Part shown: positions 53,081-64,000 of the stretch, one piece after another
Position numbering within the stretch: the first letter of the stretch is position 1
Layout of the letters: every line of letters starts with the position of its first letter
Assembly: GCA_026745465.1 (NCBI GenBank)
Contig: JACYXH010000785.1
Coordinates: forward strand, 97,501-161,500
Length of the DNA: 64,000 bases
Reading direction: 5' to 3'
Source of the DNA: Lota lota
Taxonomy: Eukaryota; Chordata; Actinopteri; Gadiformes; Lotidae
Position numbers and translations under genes: made by a program
Notes under the pieces: model-generated
What the model was told of the DNA's origin: nothing
Seen by the model: only the letters and a program-made list of their open reading frames with translations
Database searches by the model: none

Positions 53081-53635
53081 AGGGAGAGGGAGGGAGAGAT
53101 GGATAGTGAGGGAGAGAGGAAGGGATGGAGATAGAGGGAGAGAGCGAAAGAGGCGCAGAGGATGGAGAGATGGATGGAAGAAGAGAGAGTGGAAGGGAGG
53201 GAGGGATGGAGAGGGGGAGGGAGAGGAAGGGAGAGATGGATAGTGAGGGAGGGAGGAAGGGATGGAGAGAGAGGGAGAGAGCGAAAGAGGCGCAGAGGAT
53301 GGAGAGATGGATGGAGGAAGAGAGAGTGGAAGGGAGGGAGGGATGGAGAGGGGGAGGGAGAGGAAGGGAGAGATGGATAGTGAGGGAGGGAGGAAGGGAT
53401 GGAGATAGAGGGAGAGAGCGAAAGAGGCGCAGAGGATGGAGAGATGGATGGAAGAAGAGAGTGGAAGGGAGGGAGGGATGGAGAGGGGGAGGGAGAGGAA
53501 GGGAGAGATGGATAGTGAGGGAGGGAGGAAGGGATGGAGAGAGAGGGAGAGAGCGAAAGAGGCGCAGAGGATGGAGAGATGGATGGAGGAAGAGAGAGTG
53601 GAAGGGAGGGAGAGATGGAGAGAGGGAGAGGCAGG
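53081..53635. repeat. 137-bp purine-rich higher-order repeat, ~4 copies
   Basis: GAGAGATGGATAGTGAGGG recurs at 53094, 53231, 53368 and 53503 (steps of 137, 137 and 135 bp). Each unit also has GCGAAAGAGGCGCAGAGG. Internal GGGA/GAGA sub-repeats. Copies differ at only a few sites (GATAGAG or GAGAGAG; GAAGAAGAG or GAGGAAGAG). Arg/Glu/Gly frames are artefacts. Confidence 0.95.
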
Positions 53636-53665
53636 TCAACCCGAGCCCGTCTCCCCCCTCAGAGT

Positions 53666-53698
<33 letters not shown>
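53666..53698. repeat. Poly(G) tract of 33 nt
   Basis: Uninterrupted G run after the purine array. Confidence 0.95.
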
Positions 53699-53700
<2 letters not shown>

Positions 53701-53966
53701 GGTTATTAGATCCTCGCCAGATCATGGGCCAATTATAAAGAAAAGTGTCAGTCAGGGGGAAGTGGCGGTGTGATTACCGCGGAGAGAGGCTGAATCAGGT
53801 GAGGAGTGCGCCTGGGTCCGCAGGCGGCTTTGGTTTGCTAATCAGAGCGGCCGCCCCAGCTGCAGGGCTGCTTGGCTCCTCGTTCTCCCCTGACCTTCTC
53901 AGCTCGACCGGTCTAATCCTGGCCCCGGCAGGGGACGCCACGACGGCTCTCTGAGGGGCCGGGGGT
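53699..53966. other. Candidate CNE
   Basis: GGTTATTAGATCCTCGCC, GGGCCAATTATAAAG and GTGTGATTACCGCGG, then TTTGGTTTGCTAATCAGAGC. Unique, moderate GC, no long natural frame. Confidence 0.38.
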
Positions 53967-53982
53967 GGGGGGGGGGGGGGGG
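53967..53982. repeat. Poly(G) tract of 16 nt
   Basis: G16 following GGGGGT. Confidence 0.95.
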
Positions 53983-54432
53983 TCCACTGTCCGGGCCCCC
54001 AATGAGGCACCAGGGGGTTAGCCACCAGAAGAGGGAGATGAAGAAGAAGAAGGGGGGGGGGGGGGCATGGAGGAGAGCTAGGCCCGGTCGCCCGGGCGAC
54101 GTGAGTAATCAAAGAGTTCCTCCGGCGCCGCGGGGGCGCAAGCGTTAGCCTAATTACGCTAATAGTTTTAAAGGCACTCCCTCGCGCGCCGCCGCGGATG
54201 CTTGAAGAAGAAAAAAAAGAAAGAACACAAGACGCACACTCGGAGAAGGAGGAAGCCGCGGTGTGATGGGCGCAGAGAGGGGATGAAAGGGAGGCGGGGG
54301 CAACGCTTGTCTCTGGAAAACGGAGCGAAGGAAGGTCCTCTTTTGCTCCCTAATTTCTAAAAAAAGGCCGCGACAGAGCATCCTAATTTACTGGCTGCCG
54401 ACCGGGGCCCGACACAGGGGGGGTGTGCCCTG
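53983..54432. other. Unique block, part GC-rich
   Basis: GAGTAATCAAAGAGTTCC and TTAGCCTAATTACGC then TAATAGTTTTAAAGGCACTC near 54105-54175 look CNE-like. The rest holds GAAGAAGAAG and AGAAAAAAAAGAAAG patches. Confidence 0.38.
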
Positions 54433-54455
54433 CCCCCCCCCCCCCCCCCCCCCCC
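54433..54455. repeat. Poly(C) tract of 23 nt
   Basis: Uninterrupted C run. Confidence 0.95.
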
Positions 54456-54735
54456 TCGGTCTCCCTCACCCTCTCCCCCCCACCCCTGCAGCTGTGCGTT
54501 GAGGCTGGGGAAGAGAGGAAGGAGAGGAGCGAGGCGGGCGCTATAATGAAGCGAGCTCAGCGCTAGCCCTGACAGCTCTGGCAGCTGATGCAGGAGCGCC
54601 ATGCTAATTCCTCAGCTAGCCGGTGATGGATCCTGAAACCCTCACCACACATCCCATTAGCCCCTGTCTGGGACAGCAGAATAAAGACGGGGTGGGGGGG
54701 GGAACGGCGAAGGAGAAATTCTCCGGGAGAGATGG
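54456..54735. other. Candidate CNE
   Basis: GCCATGCTAATTCCTCAGC near 54600 and ACATCCCATTAGCCCC near 54650 within unique sequence. No gene. Confidence 0.35.
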
Positions 54736-54912
54736 GAGGAGGAGGAGGAGGAGGAGGGTGGTGGTGGTGTGGAGCTGGTGGCTGTGGTGGTGCCGTTGGT
54801 TGTGGGGTGGAGAAGCCGGTCCTGGAGGAAGCGGTGATGGAGTGTGGTTGGGTGGAGGGGGGTGTCTGGGCGATGTTTGGGTGGAGGGAGTGGGGGAGGG
54901 GGGGGGGACACA
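54736..54912. repeat. (GGA)n and (GGT)n G-rich patch
   Basis: GAGGAGGAGGAGG passes into GGTGGTGGTGTGG and GTGGAGGGGGG-type sequence with a terminal G run; G-quadruplex candidate. Confidence 0.85.
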
Positions 54913-55285
54913 GGAGAGGATCCAGTCAGAGGACGTTATGCAAGCGTGCGTCTCCCGGCGTGCCGTTCCTCCTCCAGAGTTATTGATGACTTAACCTCCA
55001 GGGACGGGGTCAGGCCTGATGGATACGGCGCGAGGGGGAGCGGGATAACAAGGCACCCGGTGAATCACCCGCCCCGCCGCGGCTGATAAAAATAGAGTGT
55101 GACACGCTCGCACGGCCGCGCAGCCACACACCGCATTCCGCGGGGGGGGGCCGGAAATAGATTGGGGGGGCGCCGGAAATAGATTAGCCCGGGTCCCGGC
55201 TCTCCTCCGTCTGCACCGGCCCTCAAGACTGCGTCGTCGTGGCGGCGCTACGGAGCGAGCGGCCTGTTTATTAGGCTTTTCCGCC
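54913..55285. other. Candidate CNE, CpG-rich
   Basis: GAGTTATTGATGACTTAACC and GGCTGATAAAAATAGAGTG in a CpG-rich setting. CGCCGGAAATAGATTxxxC occurs twice (55151 and 55174 region). Confidence 0.36.
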
Positions 55286-55370
55286 ACGCACACGCACACA
55301 CGCACACGTGCACGCACACGCACGCACGCACGCACACGCACGCACACGCACACACACGCACACGCGCGCG
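55286..55370. repeat. (CA)n/(CGCA)n tract
   Basis: CACGCACACGCACG with frequent CG interruptions. Confidence 0.93.
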
Positions 55371-55563
55371 CCTCTCAGGAGCGAGGAACGGAATGATAAT
55401 GAAGCGCAGGCTCCGGGAAGCCATCAAGCGCTCAGGTGTGTTTACCACGTGCCTTTTGTCTCGGCGCGCCCTGCTAGCGCCAGATATAAATGACCCTCTC
55501 GCCGTACAAATAGGGAGAAGAGGCAGCGCCGCGGTGCTAGCCGCCGCCGCCCCCCACCCCCCA
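55371..55563. other. Candidate CNE
   Basis: GGAATGATAATGAAGCGC, GTGTGTTTACCACGTGCC and GCCAGATATAAATGACCC then GTACAAATAGGGAG. Unique sequence. Confidence 0.36.
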
Positions 55564-55584
55564 CCCCCCCCCCCCCCCCCCCCC
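55564..55584. repeat. Poly(C) tract of 21 nt
   Basis: Uninterrupted C run. Confidence 0.95.
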
Positions 55585-55984
55585 ACACCGAATCCGTCCC
55601 CCCCCCCGTCCCCGCTCGGGTTGACAAATAGCAGGGAGTGAGTTCCAGGGGAAGCGGAGAGGTTACCCTGACAGACAAGGAGCACAATTATCACACCATG
55701 ATGAAGGAGCCGGGCCGGACGCCTGGCGCCGTTAATTACCGGGGGGGGTGGGGGGGAAACACGCCGTGACAAGTGTGTAAAAGAGCAGGCACTAAATTAC
55801 TGTCAGGGAAAAGTAAACGGAGGACGGGCCGGCGGTGATGTACGGGGGCCATTACTCAGCCGGCCCCGCGGAGATGCTGAGGACAGCACTGCACACTCTG
55901 GCAGCGCAGGGAGGGGGAGAGAGCACCTTAATGCCCCGCCCACACTGCAACCAAACACCCTTCCCAAAGACGGCCTGGGTGGGT
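55585..55984. other. Candidate CNE
   Basis: GGAGCACAATTATCACACC, GGCGCCGTTAATTACC and CACTAAATTACTGTCAGGG. A G-rich run separates two halves (55740-55755). Confidence 0.38.
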
Positions 55985-55999
55985 GGGGGGGGGGGGGGG
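55985..55999. repeat. Poly(G) tract of 15 nt
   Basis: Uninterrupted G run. Confidence 0.94.
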
Positions 56000-56155
56000 C
56001 ATCGCAGCGCGCTCCTGGCTGGGTGACCTTTGTTTGGCAACGGGCCGCTTTCAAACTTTTCATTGATTTTTCGGCGCCGTGGATACAGAGATGCTCGGCA
56101 AAGAACGCTCGAGACTCGTAGCGTAGCGGCGCGCTGTACCGCGTAAAGGGAAGCG
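56000..56155. other. Unique spacer
   Basis: Unique sequence, with TTTTCATTGATTTTTCGGCG near 56055. No gene. Confidence 0.4.
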
Positions 56156-56318
<163 letters not shown>

Positions 56319-56474
56319 GTGTGAGCACACAGGAGCCAAGCTAACATAACAAACAGAGTGTTAGATGAAGTGAGGTCATGTGTTGCTAACACTGCGTCAG
56401 GATGATACGGCATCAGGAGCCATCAGTAGAGTGCTTCAGTCGTCACACGTCCATGTGTGATGTTGGCCATCTGA
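56319..56474. other. Unique spacer
   Basis: Unique sequence, no gene recognised. Confidence 0.4.
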
Positions 56475-56540
56475 GCCCCCCCCCCCCCTCCTCCCTTCCA
56501 CCCTCCTCCCCCCTCCCCCTCCCCCTCCCCCTCCCCCCTC
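56475..56540. repeat. C-rich (CCCCCT)n tract
   Basis: C runs separated by T, ending in CCCCCTCCCCCTCC modules. Confidence 0.93.
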
Positions 56541-57195
56541 CAAGCTGTAATGGCTTTAATTGTTTTCTAAACGTGACGCAGGCCCAGTTTACAGCCCGCC
56601 CGTCTCAAGGCGTGTTTCGGATTTATTTTGTGATGCGTTCAAACGGCGCCGCCGACAGCAGGCCGGCTTCCCGCCGTCGTCTGTCCCTCACACTTCCTGT
56701 CTGCCGCCGGACAACGCGTCTCTTCGCCGCACGCCCGGAAACACCTGCTGTACTTTTAAAGAAAGGAGCGAACCTCTGGGAATACGCCCATGTGCCTGCA
56801 CAAGGGGAAAGCTCATTGGCTCGTAATGGCGGACGTGACACCTCACGTCACGTCGGTTTTGTTAATTTCGCTTCTTCCGAGCCGTTGAGCGAGCCGCGGC
56901 GGTCTCGGGGGAAATGGACGCTGACGACGGGCGGTTGGCGGAGCCGCCGTGAGTCCTCCTGTTCTGGATTTGTCACATCGGGTGATGTCTCTCAGATGAG
57001 TTGGGGAGAAAGAGCTGGAGCCAGAGCCCTGCAAGGCATTTTAAAACACGCCCCAAACATTAGCGTGAAAGCCATACAAATACCCGCGTGACATCATCAA
57101 ACCAACGCTGAACAAAGACAAATCAAAATACTGCACACAAGTTTTTAGTGTACTGAATTGAGACATTGTGCTACTGATGACAATAATAATATAAC
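56541..57195. other. CpG-rich unique block with long open frame
   Basis: The left part has TAATGGCTTTAATTGTTTTC. A CpG-dense middle (56590-56960) carries AATGGCGGACGTGACACC and CACGTCACGTCGG, promoter-type YY1/CRE-like words. The 229-codon plus frame at 56402-57091 covers about 185 codons of this non-repetitive sequence. No domain recognised; high GC makes long frames likelier. Confidence 0.4.
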
Positions 57196-57199
57196 TCTG

Positions 57200-58415
57200 C
57201 TTTCTTATACTACAACTGTACTGCCTGCTGTACTATAACTATACTAGCTGGTGTACTATAACTATACTAGCTGCTGTACTATAACTATACTAGCTGCTGT
57301 ACTATAACTATACTAGCCGCTGTACTATAACTACTAGCTGCTGTACTATAACTATACTAGCTGCTGTACTATAACTATACTAGCCGCTGTACTATAACTA
57401 CTAGCTGCTGTACTATAACTGTACTAGCTGCTGTACTATAACTATACTAGCTGCTGTACTATAACTACTAGCTGCTGTACTATAACTGTACTAGCTGCTG
57501 TACTATAACTATACTAGCTGCTGTACTATAACTATACTAGCTGCTGTACTATAACTATACTAGCTGCTGTACTATAACTATACTAGCTGCTGTACTATAA
57601 CTATACTGGCTGCTGTACTATAACTATACTGGCTGCTGTACTATAACTATACTAGCTGCTGTACTATAACTGTACAAGCTGCTGTACTATAACTATACTA
57701 GCTGCTGTACTATAACTATACTAGCTGCTGTACTATAACTATACTAGCTTTTGTACTATAACTATACTAGCTGCTGTACTATAACTATACTAGCTTTTGT
57801 ACTATAACTATACTAGCTGCTGTACTATAACTATACTAGCTTTTGTACTATAACTATACTAGCTGCTGTACTATAACTGTACTAGCTGCTGTACTATAAC
57901 TATACTAGCTGCTGTACTATAACTATACTAGCTGCTGTACTATAACTATACTAGCTTTTGTACTATAACTATACTAGCTGCTGTACTATAACTACTAGAT
58001 GCTGTACTATAACTATACTAGCCGCTGTACCATAACTATACTAGCTGCTGTACTATAACTATATTAGCTGCTGTACCATAACTACTAGCTGCTGTACTAT
58101 AACTATACTAGCTGCTGTACCATAACTATACTAGCTGCTGTACCATAACTATACTAGCTGCTGTACTATAACTATACTAGCTGCTGTACTATAACTATAC
58201 TAGCTGCTGTACCATAACTACTAGCTGCTGTACCATAACTATACTAGCTGCTGTACTATAACTATACTAGCTGCTGTACCATAACTATACTAGCTGCTGT
58301 ACTATAACTATACTAGCTGCTGTACTATAACTATACTAGCTGCTGTACTATAACTATACTAGCTGCTGTACTATAACTGTACTATAACTATACTAGCTGC
58401 TGTACTATAACTAGA
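57200..58415. repeat. 23/21-bp minisatellite, ~1.2 kb
   Basis: Core unit CTGCTGTACTATAACTATACTAG (written in pieces: CTGCTGTACTATAAC and TATACTAG), 23 bp. Some units lack an AT (ACTACTAG) to give 21 bp. CTTTTGTAC, GCCGCTGTAC and TACCATAAC variants cluster in parts of the array. About 53 units. Confidence 0.96.
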
Positions 58416-58890
58416 CTGAAGACCAAGCAGGACAGCAATATGGAGCACATCAGCGTTTAATCTGCCTTGTCATTTTATTCTCATATGCATGTTTAAACGA
58501 CGCGTTCCACATGAATAGTAGGACAATACCAACAGGGTTGATGGGAGAGGTGTGTGTGGGTGGGGGTGGGGGGGGGCTGTCTCCCAGTAGCAGCCAGAGA
58601 CTGCGTTTGATTTCCAGGTCAGTGGCCTTGAGCATGCTTGGTTACAGCTGTCTACTGCGTCCTCATTGGCCGAGGTGCCGCAAGACGGCGTTCCAAGGGG
58701 CCATCGGGGGTGTGGAGGGGGCGGGCCATATGCATGTCCGCCGTTGCACTTCCTCCCTGAGGCCCTTCCCCCGGACGCACAACTTCCTCCTGCTGTCCGC
58801 TCACCGCTTGCTGTGATTGGTCGGTTTTCAGACGAGGACTTGTAAGACGCAGGAGAGAAAACACAGCTGTTAGAGGACATCTTGGAAACA
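58416..58890. other. Unique sequence, GC-moderate
   Basis: Unique sequence after the array. A 136-codon minus frame (58470-58880) and an overlapping 101-codon plus frame have no recognised domain. A G-rich patch is at 58556-58575. Confidence 0.4.
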
Positions 58891-59860
58891 TGGGAGTTGT
58901 TTACTACCTTTTAGCCCATAGCCCCGCAGGTTTGAGTGTCTGCTCAGCACCACTTCAAATTAAGTGCCACATTTGAAATTAAGTGCCACATTTAATTACA
59001 AAGTATTTTACACTTCATTTCTTTTTTATATAAAATGTAATGCCAGATTGTATTTCTAAGGTGATGCAGTTTGATTTATTTTACATGAATATAAAGTTTC
59101 TCAAATTATAACATAACGTCCTCATCTTCAAATGATGCCAATATATTACAGATTTGACAGAACATGTGTTTGACTACAATACTGCAATAGATACATAACA
59201 AATATGTCATGTATCTACAAATGCTCAAATTGCACATTTGACAGACTGGGTACACATTCTCAGAAAATACTGTATATCCATAATGTACACGCAAGTAACT
59301 TATATACGAGGAGGGGAACTTCCTGTGTATTTCTATCATTTGAAAACCTTCTGCACAAACCTTTTGGCATCGGACGTCCTGAGACTAGGTGTCCTGCCTG
59401 GTCATGCTCAGAACACAGCTCCTCTGGAATCTCATTCAAATGAAATCTGGTTAAATAACATTGAAATGCATCGATTATTGACATCGTTAGCATCAGCATA
59501 ACATTTGGTCAATCGTGCGTGCCGATCAAACAAAACCGTTCAGTGAAGACGTATTTCTCGATGTGTATATTTCTATGTCTGTGGTCTATGTCCGTGAACA
59601 CGACATATTCTTCATTAAAACACATTAATATCGACAATCATAGATAAAATCATGACCCTTCCCCACCCTGGCTTCCACACACAATCGTTTTGTTTAAACA
59701 CGCCGTCCAATCTTCTGAAATACCTAATCGGCTGTTCTTCATCAAATGTTTCCCTCATCCTCGGTGCCGACTCTCCCCTCTCCTCAGCACCAGAACCCCG
59801 AAGAGGCCGAGTGTGCGTGACGATGAGGCTTATTTATTTATAATAATATAATTTATATAT
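58891..59860. other. A+T-rich unique block with tandem Nkx2-like sites
   Basis: AAATTAAGTGCCACATTT occurs at 58957-58974 and 58976-58993 (19-bp period). Later sequence is A+T-rich with frames under 90 codons. On the minus strand AATAAA occurs, so a 3' UTR cannot be excluded. Confidence 0.4.
58951..58993. promoter_or_regulatory. Cluster of Nkx2-like sites
   Basis: TTAAGTG matches the NK2-class consensus TNAAGTG and occurs twice in a 19-bp tandem repeat. CACTTCA, the reverse-complement type, is just upstream (58953-58959). Confidence 0.35.
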
Positions 59861-60540
59861 TATTAACGGCCACAGAGAGGGGGGAGGAGAGGGTGGGGGG
59901 GGGGTGTAAGAAATAGCATCCATGAATCAATATGTGTAATGGTGGAAGGCCAGTTGTAATAAATAATCCAGTAAGTCGAGTAAGTAATGAGGCGCAGGAT
60001 GCACCCGGGGAGGAAGACCGGGTAATAATCCTCCTCGCCGGTGGATGATGAAGGGCTGCCACCAGGCAACACCTGTGCAATTAAAACAGGCGCTTTGGTC
60101 GGTACAATAATTCAGCCCTTTCCAAAGAGCCCCGGTGAGCAGGCTAATAATGTGGTCTACTTGACTCCGTGTCTGGCCCAAAAAAGGCCGTCTAATTAGG
60201 CAAATGTAATTAATTAGCGCTAAACGATGCTAATCAGCGGCCGTTAGCGCGCCTAGCTTCGCGGCGTTAAGACGCCGGCGTCCTCCTGCGCTGTCATTGG
60301 CTGGGGGCCGCGGTGTGTGGCCGCGGGTGAACAGGAGGAAGGATATGTTTTTAATGGCTGTGATGCTGGACGCCCGGGCTCTGTTCCTCCTCTAATGACG
60401 CTGGTAACGGCTTTATGAAACCAGTAATGGACCAGCGCGCGGCGGGCGCTAGCGGGGGGGCGGAACTGTGGTTTCCGCGGACAACGGGGTCGTGAGGGGT
60501 CGGACGTGTTCGCGGGAACCAACACAGCGAACACGAGAAG
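59861..60540. other. Strong CNE candidate
   Basis: Dense AT-core motifs: CCAGTAAGTCGAGTAAGTAA, GTGCAATTAAAACAGGCG, GGCTAATAATGTGGTC and TAATTAGGCAAATGTAATTA then ATTAGCGCTAAACGATGC. Moderate GC, unique, no natural frame. Among the clearest enhancer-like blocks. Confidence 0.43.
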
Positions 60541-60837
60541 AACTTAAAGAAAGAGTTGAATGCTCAGATGTAGGGATGTAGATCCCACCTCCACCTGAAG
60601 TGGAGGTGGTCGTTATGGCGGATCTCTCTTAGCACGGAGAGGGACAGCTCGCAGCAAACAAAGCATTAACATTAGCCAATCACCATCCTGGTTTCAGGCA
60701 AAGTCCCCCAAGACAAATGGTGAAGCGGTCTTTTGTAATTGGAATATGAAAGGTGGGCTTGATGAGCAGAATGAAAGGGGGGCCGGGTTCCTCTGCTGTA
60801 TCTCCGCTCATGTTACCTATCATGTCCAATATCAGCA
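60541..60837. other. Unique sequence
   Basis: ATTAACATTAGCCAATCACC and TTTTGTAATTGGAATATG are mild CNE-like words. No gene. Confidence 0.38.
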
Positions 60838-60858
60838 CCCCCCCCCCCCCCCCCCCCC
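60838..60858. repeat. Poly(C) tract of 21 nt
   Basis: Uninterrupted C run. Confidence 0.95.
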
Positions 60859-62300
<1,442 letters not shown>

Positions 62301-62307
62301 GCGGCGC

Positions 62308-62338
<31 letters not shown>

Positions 62339-62629
62339 GAAGATGAGTGTCATCATTTTGTGCACTTTAAAGACGTTCATATTAGCCTATTAGTGGAGAG
62401 TGTTGCGTTATAATCATGCCTTTATCAGCGCATGTCTGTGCTGAAGAGAGGCGAGAGTTGTGTGAGGCGAGTGTTGTGTGAGGCGAGTGTTGTGTGAGGA
62501 GAGAGTGTTGTGCGTCCTCGTAGCTGGAGACACAAGCATGCATCCTGACAGCAACTTTCCTCTTGGGTTGAAACATAAGCCATCGTTTTCCCTGTTTTCA
62601 CTGCATCTTATTATGGTATGGATGAGGAA
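62301..62629. other. Unique sequence with GTGTTGTGTGAGG repeat
   Basis: A short (TG)n is at 62308-62337; GAGTGTTGTGTGAGGCG words repeat about three times at 62450-62515. No gene. Confidence 0.5.
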
Positions 62630-62631
62630 AC

Positions 62632-62666
<35 letters not shown>

Positions 62667-62723
62667 ATGAGTATGTCAGAGTGTGATTGGGTGGGCGTGT
62701 TGGGAGGTCTAACTGGTTGTGAT

Positions 62724-62763
<40 letters not shown>

Positions 62764-62890
62764 TGTTTATGAGTGAGGACTGTGTTGTGAGTGATTGGGT
62801 GGGCATGTTGGGCGATCCAACTGGTAGGGGTGTGTGTGTATGAGTGGCAGGCCTGAGGCATGTGTGTGTCTGTGTGTGGGGGGGGGGGGG
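62630..62890. repeat. Two (TG)n runs with duplicated ~115-bp segment
   Basis: GTGATTGGGTGGGCGTGTTGG then TCTAACTGGT (62682-62716, split here) recurs as TGATTGGGTGGGCATGTTGG and TCCAACTGGT (62794-62827). A TG run precedes each copy. Ends in a 13-nt G run (62878-62890). Confidence 0.88.
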
Positions 62891-62977
62891 TCTTGTCAAA
62901 GAGCTGAAATAGCCATGCCGTTGTTCTCCTGGTAAATGCAATCACTTTAAATAATGTGAGTGGCATGCTGCCGGGTG

Positions 62978-63150
62978 CTGGGGGGTGGGTGCTGGGGGGG
63001 TGGGGGGGGGGGGGGTGGTTACTGGGTGCTGGGTGCTGGGTGAGGGGTGCTGGGTACTGGGGGCTGGGTGGGGGGTGCTGGGTACTGGGTGCGGGGTGGG
63101 GGGTGCTGGGGATGGGTGCTGGGGGATGGGTGCTGGGGGGGGGCAGCAGT
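62978..63150. repeat. GGGTGCTGGG-type G-rich repeat
   Basis: About a dozen GGGTGCTGGG/GGGTACTGGG units with G runs. High G-quadruplex potential on the plus strand. Confidence 0.92.
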
Positions 63151-63245
63151 ATGTAGGCCAGGGTGCTGTGTGATCCAGGCAGTCTGGCCCCACTCTTCCC
63201 TTTCATTAGAGATGAGCAGCCCCGGGTGGCGGGGGTCTGTAGGGC

Positions 63246-63264
63246 GGGGGGGGGGGGGGGGGGG
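63246..63264. repeat. Poly(G) tract of 19 nt
   Basis: Uninterrupted G run. Confidence 0.95.
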
Positions 63265-63489
63265 AGAGGGTGAGAGGGGGTGGGGGAGGCGGTGAGCAGT
63301 CAGCCGGAGCGAGAGGCGGGTGGTGTCGGACTGGAAGTGGTGAGTGGGATTATAACGGGGCGTTCTGTGTGTGGCCTGGAAGACGGTTGTTGTGGATGTT
63401 TTATCACCAGTGCCAGGATCTCCCCCCCCTCCCCCTGTCTCCCCCTCCCCTCCCCTCCCCTCAGTCTCTGGCCCTGTGAAATCCCTCGC

Positions 63490-63758
63490 CGTTTTTCTTT
63501 TTCGCAAACAAGTGTTGGTGTTTGTGAGAGCGAGGAGAGCCGGAGAGGAGGGGAGTAGGATGAGAGAGAGGGGAGTAGGAGGAGAGAGGAGAGGAGGGGA
63601 GTAGGAGAGAGAGAGAGTGAGGGGAGTAGGAGGAGAGAGGAGGGGAGGAGAGGGAGGGGAGTAGGAGGAGAGAGGAGGGGAGGGGAGGAGAGGAGAAAGA
63701 GTAGGAGGAGAGAGAGGAGGGGAATAGGAGGAGAGAGGAGAGGGAGGGGAGTAGGAGG
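63490..63758. repeat. Polypurine GGGGAGTAGGAGGAGAGA array
   Basis: GGGGAGTAGGAGGAGAGAGG-type units of 20-30 bp repeat with length variation. Almost all purine. Confidence 0.92.
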
Positions 63759-63930
63759 ATGTAGCGCTGCTCTCTGCGCTGCAGAGATGCATGGTGAACT
63801 CTCGACTCTTAAACGCTGAGATGCGACTGATTTGGGCTGATAATGGGCCGTCTAATGGAAGCTGATCGGCCACAATGTCTGCCAGTCCTGCAGCATGCTG
63901 CCGTAATGCAATGTGAGCCGACAGTTAGGA
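63759..63930. other. Candidate CNE
   Basis: GATTTGGGCTGATAATGGGC then CGTCTAATGGAAGCTGATCG and GCTGCCGTAATGCAATGTG. Unique short block between purine tracts. Confidence 0.4.
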
Positions 63931-64000
63931 GAGAGGAGGAGGAGGGGAGGAGGAAGAGAGGAGGGAGGGGAGGAGGAGGAAGGGGGGGGAAGGGAGGGAG
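63931..64000. repeat. GA/GGA polypurine tract, runs off window
   Basis: GAGGAGGAGGGGAGGAGG-type purine sequence, continuing past the window end. Confidence 0.92.

Noticed and set aside
59260-59499. 79-codon minus frame with plausible-looking residues
   Set aside because: Short, A+T-rich context, no recognisable domain; overlaps a different frame on the plus strand.

Overview
The window reads as a non-coding stretch of a teleost fish chromosome. The evidence is a family of tRNA-headed SINEs ending in the L2-type 3' tail common in fish, two fish-style LINE 3' termini, a short hAT-type MITE, and very many long (CA)n, (GA)n and poly(G)/poly(C) tracts. I found no protein-coding gene, rRNA, tRNA gene or CRISPR array that I can support. 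Almost all long open frames lie in simple repeats or minisatellites whose units lack stop codons. The two long frames outside repeats (161 and 229 codons) match nothing I recognise.

Left part (1-33 kb): a minisatellite field. Arrays with units of about 20-54 bp occur at 1.0, 3.4, 5.65, 6.4, 9.1, 18.7, 24.1, 25.9, 28.6 and 31.8 kb. Five SINE copies sit at 2.1, 4.3, 6.8-7.6 (minus), 23.0 and 33.7 kb. In four of them one 41-bp stretch of the SINE body has become a tandem array of about 8-21 units; the 23-kb copy is the unexpanded form. Between 8.4 and 19.8 kb five CTCF-like motifs appear in the order minus, minus, minus, plus, plus, the divergent layout expected of a chromatin-domain boundary.

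Middle (33-36.5 kb): A+T-rich unique sequence followed by a 28-bp minisatellite.

Right part (36.5-64 kb): short unique blocks of 100-900 bp, many with TAATTA, ATTTGCAT, SOX-like or Nkx2-like motifs, separated by long dinucleotide and homopolymer tracts. This resembles a gene desert carrying candidate conserved non-coding elements next to a developmental gene, but conservation cannot be seen from one sequence, so these calls are tentative. Minisatellites recur at 36.1, 43.2, 49.5, 50.0, 50.65, 53.1 and 57.2 kb. A diverged ~195-bp duplicated sequence sits at 46.6 and 48.1 kb.

The most notable features are the SINE-internal 41-bp arrays, the CTCF-like cluster, the excess of long G/C over A/T homopolymers (including an 84-nt G run), and modular long/short minisatellites whose two unit types differ by an optional 7-9-bp segment bounded by short direct repeats.
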